In this document: piece after piece, positions 44,609-52,430 of the stretch
Position numbering within the stretch: the stretch's first letter is position 1
How the letters are laid out: each line of letters begins with the position of its first letter
Assembly (NCBI GenBank): GCA_016839515.1
Contig: JAEOUE010000138.1
Span: 1 to 52,430 of the forward strand
Direction of reading: 5' to 3'
DNA from: Candidatus Hodarchaeum mangrovi
GTDB lineage: Archaea > Asgardarchaeota > Heimdallarchaeia > Hodarchaeales > Hodarchaeaceae
Length of the DNA: 52,430 nt
Notes under the pieces: model-generated
What the model was told of the DNA's origin: nothing
Database searches by the model: none
The model's input: the letters and a program-made list of their open reading frames with translations, nothing else
Position numbers and translations under genes: made by a program

Positions 44609-46288
44609 ATGAGACATATTCTGCTATTCAGACCATTCTTTGTTGTATTTTTTTATTTAGCTATTGTAATGCCCTTTTTTTCGAGCTTAAATATCCAATC
44701 CGGTGTATTTATCGTGGAAGCACAAATTAACAAACAGGAAATTACTTTAACTAATCCTATCTCATTACTTTTTGAAAATAAATATCACAATCTTTCAGAG
44801 GTATATATGGAGCTTGAAAATTTTAACAACTCTGCTCCACAGTTAATAGATTATGGCAATATTGGTTCATCATATTATAATAAAAGTATCCCTTTAATTA
44901 CTCTTACTAATGAGCAAATTCCATCCTATAGTAAGGGTAAAACCTATATTGTTGCTCATCACCATGCACGTGAGCACTGTACAATCGAACATGTACTACG
45001 ATTAATTCGTGATCTGGTAAATGGTTTTGGTACTGATCCTCAAATCTCAGAACTTTTTAATAAATATATTATATATATTATTGTAACTTTAAATCCAGAT
45101 TCACTTGATATCGTAATTTATGACAATGAATGGATTCGAAAGACCGCTAAACCAATTGACGATGATGGGGATGGTTTAATTGATGAAGATGGACCTGATG
45201 ACCTAAATGAGGATGACCGGATTACAGAGTATGCAGTTAGAAGATATGATGAGGATTTTTGGACTTATTTTACTGAAGGGATAGATAATGATGGAGATGG
45301 AAAGGTAAATGAAGATTGGATTGGGGGTGTGGATCTAAACCGAAACTATCCATTTCATTGGAATGATTCTAATGCAGATTCAGGAGCAACAAGCGATAAA
45401 TCCTCCTTCACTTATCCAGGAGAGAATCCTGCCTCTGAAAAGGAAACACAAGCATTAATGGATTTTGCATCAAAACATAACTTTACTCATGCTCTTTCTT
45501 TACACTCTGGAACAAATACCTCTGTTTTTGATTAGGGATGGACATATGATATCCATCAAGCTGAAGCATCAATGTATACTTCCATTCTATATGAATTTCA
45601 ATTAAGAAAACTACTTCCTGAATCTTTTTTTTTAAAAGAAAGTGAAATCTCATATACTGTTGCAGGATCATGGGATGATTGGACATATGCTACACAGCAT
45701 ACTATTCCAATGACACTTGAGATGTACCATCAAAAGGATTCGGAGGTTTACACTTATCAGGGATATAATGGAACTCACCATATTTTTGAATTTAACACCA
45801 TGTTTGAATATTTTGCTCCACCCTCGGATAAATTAGATACATTACATGCTGATATCATAAATTTTGAACTATTTTGGCTTGGATTAACCCCTTTTATTGA
45901 TTTAGATAAATATGACAATTATTTAGAGAGTAATGGGGATAGTCGGATGGTTTTACACTTATTCTCTAACTCACGGTTCTTTAATACAACTGATATTCCC
46001 CAAGTTGTGATTACTCCCTCACATACTGGGATCATAAAGGAGTATCCTACTTCCTTAACCACTCTTATGCCTAAAACTGTTACCCTTCTTCCAATCATAA
46101 TATCAAAGGATATTCCAAAAGATTGCTATTTTGATATAAACGTAACTTCAGAATGGGCGGGGGATTTTCACATGCGTTTTTTGTTAAAAGAATCCCAAGA
46201 AAAGATCTCAGGGTTTTCTACAGCTTTAAACACTGGTGCTCTAATAACTCTAGTTTTTTATGTGAAGAAAAAGGTAATTAAAGGCTAA
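44609..46288 (+). pseudogene. Secreted zinc carboxypeptidase (M14) interrupted by one in-frame TAG
   Basis: Exported metallocarboxypeptidase: signal sequence at the start (LLFRPFFVVFFYLAIVMPFF), zinc ligands in HHAREH (His-x-x-Glu) and in ALSLHSGTN, VDLNRNYPFHW for substrate binding, and two DxDxDG calcium-loop-like stretches (DDDGDGLIDEDG, DNDGDGKVNED) normal in this secreted group. TAG at 45533-45535 cuts it after SVFD; the same frame then runs on for about 250 codons, beginning GWTYDIHQAE and holding the catalytic Glu in IPMTLEMYH. Related enzymes read PWGW here, so TGG to TAG is a likely change. The two halves cannot work separately. Start ATG chosen over a GTG nine bases upstream. Confidence 0.75.
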
Positions 46289-46416
46289 GTCTAAATCAAA
46301 TAATCGTTATCGTTATTAGAACCATAATAGATTTGTAGAATTTATAGTATTATTTTAATAAAAGAAAAAGGGGAAAAGAAAGGAATTATCCTTTCATGAA
46401 AATCTGATAATCTGTT

Positions 46417-48885
46417 TTATAATCCTCTGTGAGTCTTAAAGTAGTAGAAAGCACCAGCTCCTCCAGCAGCAACAACAACCACTATAGCAACCAAAAATAT
46501 AAAGGAAAGATCAATTGCTCCAGAAGGAAATTCAGACGGTATTATTTCTTCGAATAGAAAATCAGAACTTTTTGTTTCTCCTGTGAGACGTTCTGGATTC
46601 CAAATTTGAACATCAGTCAAATTAAACGTCAAAGGGTTAACTGAAAGCGCTTTAATATCAATTTCTAATGTACAATTAGCAAATTCACCGCCTCCGAGAT
46701 CAGTTCTTTGAATATCTGCATACAAATATGATGTAGGAGAAACAGTAAGAACTAACAAGTTGATCCATTCATATGTTTCAGTAGAACCAGATGTTTCAGA
46801 ATTAAAAACTTTAATATTTCCCAAGTTACCTCCATTTATGTTTATTCCCATGAATGTTGCATTCAAGTCACCAACACTTGTGTAATTACCCTTTAAATAT
46901 AGAGTTATGTTATAGAGTCGGCCCTGATTCATTGATAACGGGATACCTAACACTTGATCATTATCTGTTGTAAAGTCATCATTTATGTTAGATTGTCCGT
47001 TTCCAGAAACTACAGGAAGATTGGAAATAATTGTTCCTGTACCAAGGTATGTTCTTGCCATGATATCATCATGGAGAGGGTAGTAATTTAGAGGATGACT
47101 TAAAGTAAAAATTAAGTTTGCAGAAAAAGATGAAATGGATCCGCTTAGGTTTACAGCGTTACTTGGTCTAACGACAATAATTGGAATTTCCTTTGGCCTA
47201 CTAGGCATAAATTCTAAGATTTCAGTATTGTTTACGGCATAAGCTATCCATGTATCAGGAGCTGATTCTCTATTTCCCATGGCAACACTTGTAATGCCTT
47301 CTGAAATTAATTCATTATATTTAGCAACTGTTTGAAATTGATAGGTAATTGATTCATTTTTGTGGTCAAAAGTTGATACATTCACCCGATTAATGCGGTT
47401 AAATAGTACAAGTGATTCAGGAATTTGGAATGCGATTACACTCTTTTGATTCATTCCCAATGATAGGGAAGAGGACAATGTTTGGACTGGTACAACATGG
47501 AACATTATTACATCACTCAATGTATAGGGATCTAGGGCGTAATTTCCAGCAGGAACATATATCCAATTTATTCCTGACAATCCAGGGTCATATAAATTAC
47601 CTGATTCACGATAGAAGTCTCCTTGATCTGCAATATAAACCCAAGGGGTTTCAGGAATACCACTTTCTGCAAATATGTCAAAAGTGGGACTTAATCCTGT
47701 ATAGTTAATAGCCATCATTGATGGACTGTTTAAAGTAAAAACATATCGTGTCCCGCTTACAAGGGTTGTATTAACATTTAATTCTAAATCTGCAGTACCA
47801 GCAGTTACTGCAACATTTCGAAGATAAATCGTATATTCCTGATTTGTATAACCTTTAGAGTATAATACAAGAGTCAGTTTTGTATCTAGTACAGCTCGAA
47901 CTAACAGTCCATTTTCATTTAAAGACCCACTAATAACTTGAAAATTATCACCTAAAAGGAAGGGAACTGTTTGATTTGTTGATGGATCTAGATCGTTCGT
48001 AAATAAATAAATTCTATAATACTCTCCTTCAAGCAAAGGAAGCGAAAATTGACGTAAACTGAATCCAATTTTCTTATTGATATCTTCTGCTGTTAGTTCT
48101 TTATCAGGTAATGGACTAGGAATGTCTTGAACAATTTCAGATCCAAATGTACTATTCACTGGTATCGTTATACTTGACCGTGATCCCATTTTGTGAGGTG
48201 TTAATGATACAATCGTGTTACTATCTACCTCGAAAGTGAATCGTAGAGTCATTTCGTCAACTGGAAAGACAGGAATAGTTTCCTTCCATACACCTGTTAA
48301 AGGACTTCCAGGATAAGGGAAAATTGATGTCTCAAAGGTTAGAGTTCCCTCAGCGGAATCATCTTTGATGTCAACATCTAAATAAAATGGACTACTCGAA
48401 TTTATCATCCCAATATATTCAACACTGTCTTCTGCTAAGAATGTAAACTTATAATTCATGTGTAAACTTATTGGCATTAATTGCTTTGTACTATAGCTTG
48501 CCTCATCGTCAGTTGAAGTTCTTACTACACGAGACAATTCTTCATCTTCATAGAATGGATGTAATGAGTTACGAGAATCACTAGATTTTAAACTATTAGG
48601 TAAAAGTTGACCTGGGTCACGATTAGTGGTCAGAGTATTAAAAATACTTGACGAAGCGGATGAATACTGCAAAGTCGTTGGTAATCCTCGATAAGTTATA
48701 TCAGGAAAAACCGAACCAGGATTTATTATGTAATAATCCCAGTCATCAGGCATAGAACTAGGAGTAAAAGTATCCTGTTCTTCTGAAATATCAATTATTG
48801 GTGTTTGTGCCGAAATTTTAATAATAATAAAAGAAGAAAATATTGTTATAACAAATATGCAAAAAATAAGATTTTTAGATTTCAT
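46417..48885 (-). CDS. Large exported surface protein with C-terminal membrane anchor
   Basis: Unrecognised 822-residue protein. A signal peptide (LIFCIFVITIFSSFIIIKISAQ) opens it; a Ser/Thr/Asn-rich, beta-structured ectodomain follows, with many N-glycosylation-type Asn-x-Ser/Thr sites (NSSSP, NQTVP, NYTGL, NLSGS); the end is a single transmembrane helix (LSFIFLVAIVVVVAAGGAGAFYYF) and a short basic tail KTHRGL. This is the layout of archaeal surface-layer or surface-adhesion proteins. GAGG stands eight bases before the ATG. Alone on its strand; partner and ligand unknown. Confidence 0.75.
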   Translation of the reverse strand: MKSKNLIFCIFVITIFSSFIIIKISAQTPIIDISEEQDTFTPSSMPDDWDYYIINPGSVFPDITYRGLPTTLQYSSASSSIFNTLTTNRDPGQLLPNSLKSSDSRNSLHPFYEDEELSRVVRTSTDDEASYSTKQLMPISLHMNYKFTFLAEDSVEYIGMINSSSPFYLDVDIKDDSAEGTLTFETSIFPYPGSPLTGVWKETIPVFPVDEMTLRFTFEVDSNTIVSLTPHKMGSRSSITIPVNSTFGSEIVQDIPSPLPDKELTAEDINKKIGFSLRQFSLPLLEGEYYRIYLFTNDLDPSTNQTVPFLLGDNFQVISGSLNENGLLVRAVLDTKLTLVLYSKGYTNQEYTIYLRNVAVTAGTADLELNVNTTLVSGTRYVFTLNSPSMMAINYTGLSPTFDIFAESGIPETPWVYIADQGDFYRESGNLYDPGLSGINWIYVPAGNYALDPYTLSDVIMFHVVPVQTLSSSLSLGMNQKSVIAFQIPESLVLFNRINRVNVSTFDHKNESITYQFQTVAKYNELISEGITSVAMGNRESAPDTWIAYAVNNTEILEFMPSRPKEIPIIVVRPSNAVNLSGSISSFSANLIFTLSHPLNYYPLHDDIMARTYLGTGTIISNLPVVSGNGQSNINDDFTTDNDQVLGIPLSMNQGRLYNITLYLKGNYTSVGDLNATFMGININGGNLGNIKVFNSETSGSTETYEWINLLVLTVSPTSYLYADIQRTDLGGGEFANCTLEIDIKALSVNPLTFNLTDVQIWNPERLTGETKSSDFLFEEIIPSEFPSGAIDLSFIFLVAIVVVVAAGGAGAFYYFKTHRGL

Positions 48886-49135
48886 CTTGTATCCTCATAC
48901 CATTATAAGAATTTTTTAAACAGGTAGATTTAGGACTCCTCTTTTATATAGCTTGAGAAATAAAATTGTAATTCTGGTCTCTGATCGATTTTTCTCAAAT
49001 TGCCCACTTAGAATATAGAATAATCAAAAATAAGTCTTGAATTAGAAACAATACTTCCTTCATGATAAAGTGGAATGACTCACTAAAAATGAAAATATTT
49101 CAATCATTTAGTAATGGGAATATTTCTCCTATATT

Positions 49136-50104
49136 TTATCTCGTTATTTTACCTGGTAAATAAAAATGATATCTTTTTCTAAATAATTTAGTCAATATCC
49201 ACCGATCTAAACGACGGGCATTTTGAAAAATAATCCAGATCTGTTTGTCCTCATCGTAATAGCTTTTAATTTCTCTATATGATAATGGTTTAACATTTAG
49301 TAAGGGATTTTGAGCTAGAAAATCATTCACAACCTTAATTATAACGGGAATAATGTCTTTTCGCTGTTCTTTGAAGAAATTAGCTATTAAATCGATAATA
49401 ACTAATCTTAGATCATAATATCGTCCAACAACATCCTCTAAAAACAGTGCTTTTAATACAAAACGCAAATATGTAGGTGCTGATCTCAAAAATAATACTG
49501 GTTCCATAGCATCAACCCCATTTATACGAAACAGTGGAGTTGAAGTGTCTAAATATGATAATTCTGATTTTAAAGTAATTTTAGGATCATTTGCATTATA
49601 TCCAATGATACTCCAATTTGAAATCTGGCCATCAATTCCGATTTTTAATCTTGTGTGCTTCTGGTTATTATAGAACCAAATTTTAGCTAATTTTTGAAGA
49701 ATTAGCAAAATAAAAATCCTTACTTCCTCATTCGTGGCAACATGGATAATTTTATTCCCAATTGAATTAGGATCTATTTTTTGTTGAGCGCAGTAAAGGC
49801 AAATCGGACCGTTATAGTGAGGTTTTAACCAATAGGCATCATAGGAAGGAACAGGAATGTCAAGGCGTGATAAGATTTCATTATATAACCGATAAGCTTT
49901 CACATGTCTTTTAACCTGTTGGATACTTTCAAATATAGGTAATCGTTTGTATGCAATACTTGGATTATCCTGAAACTCAAATACTAAGGAAATTTCTCCA
50001 TACCCTAAAATATTAATCGGAATTCTACTTTTATCAGGATTCAAGGTATCAATTGTGTTTTCGAACTTTCTAATAAGATTTTGATTAATATTCAAGCAGA
50101 ACAC
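49136..50104 (-). CDS. Kinase-like (APH-fold) hypothetical protein
   Basis: Protein of 322 residues with a pattern suggestive of the aminoglycoside-phosphotransferase/protein-kinase fold. ILGYGEISLVFEF then AYKRLP (about 32-56) resembles a glycine loop followed by the ATP-anchoring Lys; IGIDGQISNWSII (about 164-176) resembles the catalytic loop with Asp and Asn; and SELSYLDTSTPLFR (about 185-198) resembles the metal-binding DFG equivalent. CLYCAQQ has a CxxC. Start is GTG, without a good Shine-Dalgarno. It lies downstream of the ABC exporter. The kinase assignment is inference; substrate unknown. Confidence 0.5.
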   Translation of the reverse strand: MFCLNINQNLIRKFENTIDTLNPDKSRIPINILGYGEISLVFEFQDNPSIAYKRLPIFESIQQVKRHVKAYRLYNEILSRLDIPVPSYDAYWLKPHYNGPICLYCAQQKIDPNSIGNKIIHVATNEEVRIFILLILQKLAKIWFYNNQKHTRLKIGIDGQISNWSIIGYNANDPKITLKSELSYLDTSTPLFRINGVDAMEPVLFLRSAPTYLRFVLKALFLEDVVGRYYDLRLVIIDLIANFFKEQRKDIIPVIIKVVNDFLAQNPLLNVKPLSYREIKSYYDEDKQIWIIFQNARRLDRWILTKLFRKRYHFYLPGKITR

Positions 50105-50162
50105 TTCACTAAGAACTTTTCATTTGAAATCAATTGAGCTTTTACAAACTTTGCTCCCACAA

Positions 50163-51950
50163 TTATCCAGATGAAGTTTTCTCAAAAGATTCTTTCCATA
50201 ATTGTTGCATCTCAATACTTGTCTTTAACAATTCCATCAAAGACCCTGAAGCATCAAGATGTCCATTCTTTAAAACTAATATTTGATCTGCTTTCGCAAG
50301 AACATTTTTTTTGTGGGAAACAACTAGAAAAGTTTTATTCAATTTTCTTTCAAATAATCTTTTCCATAATAATTCTTCTGTTTCAACATCTAATGCACTT
50401 GACAAATCATCTAATACAAGTAATTCCGCATTACTGAAAAGCATTCGTGCAGCAGCTAATCGTTGTTGTTGACCACCAGATAATTTTTTTCCTTTAGGGC
50501 CTACTAAGGTATCTAATCCATTTTCTAATTCTGTTAAATCCTCTTCAAAAACAGCTAATTCTAATATTTCAGATATTTTTTGATCCGTGATTTGAGATCC
50601 AAGCATTAAATTATCTCTTACAGAAGCTGAAAGTAGTATCGGAACTTGTGGGGTGTATGCAGAATGGGGGGGGACAAAAAAATCTGAAGGATGGTCTACC
50701 TGCACATCATTCCAGAAAATATTTCCCTGTGCAATTGGTAATAGACCTAATAAAGCTTTTATCAAGGTAGATTTTCCAGAACCTACACGTCCTGTGATCA
50801 CGGTTAGAGTACCTCTTATAATCTGAAAAGAAACATTCTCAATCCCATGACTTGTACCTGGATAAAGAAATGTCAAGTTTTTAACTAAAATGCTTTTTAA
50901 CTGATTGTTCTCTGTAATTTTCGGGACAATAATCTCTGGAAATGATTTTTTTAGGAAAAGTTCTTGGTCCTTGACTATATCATCACTTGGAATATTTTGT
51001 TCATCACTGACCATAAAAGTAATCATTCGTTGATAGGCTACTTTAGTTCTATGATATCTTGCTATTGATTCACCAATATAATTAATAAACGCGGTAATCC
51101 ATCCTAATAAATACTGAAATAATGCAAAATCACCGATATGAAATGTACCAGCAAGCATAGGTTCCCTAATAAGGATAAACATTATTCCAGTGGCTAAAAA
51201 AACAATAAAAGTACGTAAAGCCCTCAATAATCCACCAAAAAATTCATCATTAATTCCTGCTTTCGCTCGTTTATCATTGATCCCTTCAAATTGCTTTAAA
51301 ATATTCTCTTCTGCGGTATTTACCTGAATACTTTGAATAGAGGTAAATATTTCTCTTATCGTACTTGTAACTTCTCCAGTAGCCTTTCTATGTTCGTTGC
51401 GGTAATAAACAACTTTTTTACGCAATGAATTGACAAAAACTATTACAAAAATAAACGGAAGGAACACAAAAAAAGTGACTTGGACATTTATTTGAAGCAT
51501 TAAGAAAATAGCAATAATACCAAACAAAAAGAAATTCGAAAGATCAGCTATGGCAATTGGAAAATAAGCAGCTTCACTTGCGTCTTGACGAAAGCGTGAA
51601 ATAGCTTCTCCAGCTGCGAAAGCTGGAGGTAAAGCGCCATATTGACTGTACAATCCCTCCATCATATTTTTTCGTAATAAAAGACGATTGGCCAGGAAAA
51701 ATCTATTCTGTAAAATAACCCATGTGACATCAAAAAAGATTTGGAGAATATTATTGACAAAGAAAATGATTATCAAGATCCAAATATCTAAAGTAAAGAA
51801 ATTATTAGCTTCTAAGATGTTAAATATTTCGCGGACTAATAATGCTCCAAATAATGGGGTTATAAAAAACAAAAATGATTGTAACCAGACAAAAAAGTAA
51901 AGTTTTGGCATAAAGAGGATTTGCTTTTTCATATATTGAAGAAGATTCAA
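50163..51950 (-). CDS. ABC exporter half-transporter (degenerate catalytic site)
   Basis: Fused membrane and ATPase half-transporter, 595 residues. Residues about 15-310 carry the six exporter-type helices; the ATPase follows: Walker A GRVGSGKS (near 396), Q-loop YTPQVP, signature LSGGQQQR, and Walker B LLVLDD then SSALD and the switch His in VVSHKK. The catalytic Glu after Walker B is Asp, which makes this half the degenerate site of a heterodimer. A TTG start overlaps the stop of the upstream exporter gene by four bases; an ATG at 51932 (codon seven) is a possible alternative. Together they form a heterodimeric exporter of lipids, peptides or drugs; the substrate is not known. Confidence 0.88.
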   Translation of the reverse strand: MNLLQYMKKQILFMPKLYFFVWLQSFLFFITPLFGALLVREIFNILEANNFFTLDIWILIIIFFVNNILQIFFDVTWVILQNRFFLANRLLLRKNMMEGLYSQYGALPPAFAAGEAISRFRQDASEAAYFPIAIADLSNFFLFGIIAIFLMLQINVQVTFFVFLPFIFVIVFVNSLRKKVVYYRNEHRKATGEVTSTIREIFTSIQSIQVNTAEENILKQFEGINDKRAKAGINDEFFGGLLRALRTFIVFLATGIMFILIREPMLAGTFHIGDFALFQYLLGWITAFINYIGESIARYHRTKVAYQRMITFMVSDEQNIPSDDIVKDQELFLKKSFPEIIVPKITENNQLKSILVKNLTFLYPGTSHGIENVSFQIIRGTLTVITGRVGSGKSTLIKALLGLLPIAQGNIFWNDVQVDHPSDFFVPPHSAYTPQVPILLSASVRDNLMLGSQITDQKISEILELAVFEEDLTELENGLDTLVGPKGKKLSGGQQQRLAAARMLFSNAELLVLDDLSSALDVETEELLWKRLFERKLNKTFLVVSHKKNVLAKADQILVLKNGHLDASGSLMELLKTSIEMQQLWKESFEKTSSG

Positions 51951-52430
51951 GCTAATACCTCCTGAAGCCCAGTTTTTAATAATTGAGAATATTTTGAATT
52001 AAGGTCTTGCTTTAATTCCTCACGAGCACCATATTCAACAATTTCACCCTTTTCAAGGAGGAGGATTTCATCAACCTCTTCTAAAGTACTTAATCGATGT
52101 GCAATTATTATGGAGGTTCGTTCTTTCAATAAACGAGAAACAGCTTGATCAATCAAATTTTCTGTTACAGGGTCTAACCGAGACGAAGCTTCATCTAATA
52201 TCACTATCTTAGGGTTTTTCAAGAATACACGTGTCAAAGCAATTAATTGTGCTTCCCCAGCTGAGAACCCAGATTCCCCACTCAATAATTCAGTATTTAA
52301 TCCTTCAGGAAGCTGGTTATACCATTCTGTCAGCTTTAATTCATGAATAATTTGAAGAATCTGAGTATCACTGATTTTAGGATTGAAAAAACTAATATTA
52401 TCCCGTAATGACGCTTTAAACAATTCAACC
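51947..52430 (-). CDS. ABC exporter half-transporter, partial (5' end beyond window)
   Basis: C-terminal ATPase portion of a second half-transporter whose start lies outside the window; the frame remains open to the edge (VELFKASLRDNI). Visible parts: the Q-loop-adjacent ASLRDNISFF, signature FSAGEAQL (diverged from LSGGQ), Walker B IVILDE with catalytic Glu, SSRLD, and the switch His in IIAHRLSTLEE. Because the downstream partner has Asp for the catalytic Glu, this subunit supplies the intact Walker B of the pair. The two genes overlap by four bases, so they are cotranslated. Confidence 0.85.
   Translation of the reverse strand, partial: VELFKASLRDNISFFNPKISDTQILQIIHELKLTEWYNQLPEGLNTELLSGESGFSAGEAQLIALTRVFLKNPKIVILDEASSRLDPVTENLIDQAVSRLLKERTSIIIAHRLSTLEEVDEILLLEKGEIVEYGAREELKQDLNSKYSQLLKTGLQEVLA

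Noticed and set aside
45533-45535. Genome-wide TAG recoding as pyrrolysine
   Set aside because: TAG serves as an ordinary terminal codon in at least five genes here, each at the expected protein end, so general reassignment is not supported; only a local event remains possible.
1-52430. tRNA genes, rRNA, CRISPR arrays, insertion sequences or attachment sites
   Set aside because: All gaps between genes were read on both strands; no clover-leaf-like T-loop sequences, regular spaced repeats, transposase or terminal repeats were seen. Very divergent or intron-containing tRNAs could be missed.

Overview
The window is strongly AT-rich and archaeal. It carries an archaeal histone (15732-15935), a form III-type RuBisCO, archaeal TATA elements, poly-T transcript ends and many starts preceded by a GGTGA Shine-Dalgarno. 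These sit with a bacterial-flavoured set: fused beta-oxidation enzyme, M20C dipeptidase, RNase D, MalQ, FetAB and free-Met-sulfoxide-reductase-like GAF protein. A mesophilic, heterotrophic Asgard-type archaeon (Heimdall-/Loki-like) would fit, but that is inference; no marker gene or eukaryotic signature protein is present to prove it. No tRNA, rRNA, CRISPR array or insertion sequence was seen.

Layout. 1-3.3 kb: thiolase plus a 3-hydroxyacyl-CoA dehydrogenase/enoyl-CoA hydratase fusion, closed by a poly-T terminator. 3.4-6.1 kb (minus): acetyltransferase, fRMsr-like GAF protein, Xaa-His dipeptidase. 6.2-9.1 kb: RNase D-like exonuclease, then FetA/FetB-like transporter. 9.1-14.7 kb: a 28-bp palindrome, then a tight operon DUF47 (PhoU-like) - double permease - ABC ATPase - ABC ATPase - DUF47, with no substrate-binding protein. 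14.8-20.6 kb: small and membrane proteins, the histone, a possible di-heme membrane cytochrome, a GNAT-TPR fusion, a metallophosphoesterase and a decayed methyltransferase.

20.6-29.7 kb (minus) is the most unusual region. It is a four-gene operon encoding a large TerB_N/TerB_C protein, a DUF2791/BrxD-like P-loop ATPase and two tandem paralogous Lhr-type helicases. The genes overlap or nearly touch. This looks like a DNA-processing or defence/stress module without any visible nuclease or methylase. The 5' end of the large gene seems shifted by one base in a homopolymer. A small protein resembling the MCM C-terminal winged helix lies just upstream.

30.4-43.4 kb: TPR protein, MalQ with a coupled YkgJ-type protein, AhpD-like protein, RlmF/METTL16-like methyltransferase, alpha/beta hydrolase with acyl-CoA synthetase, double GNAT protein, a 39-residue small-protein gene with its own promoter and terminator, RuBisCO, and a solitary SPPY-type DNA methyltransferase. 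43.6-52.4 kb: aldo/keto reductase, a secreted zinc carboxypeptidase cut by one in-frame TAG, an 822-residue surface protein, a kinase-like protein, and a heterodimeric ABC exporter that runs off the window edge.

Together the thiolase, fusion enzyme, acyl-CoA synthetase and hydrolase could make a fatty-acid degradation route. RuBisCO with all catalytic residues suggests AMP/nucleoside salvage, although its usual partner enzymes are not in this window.
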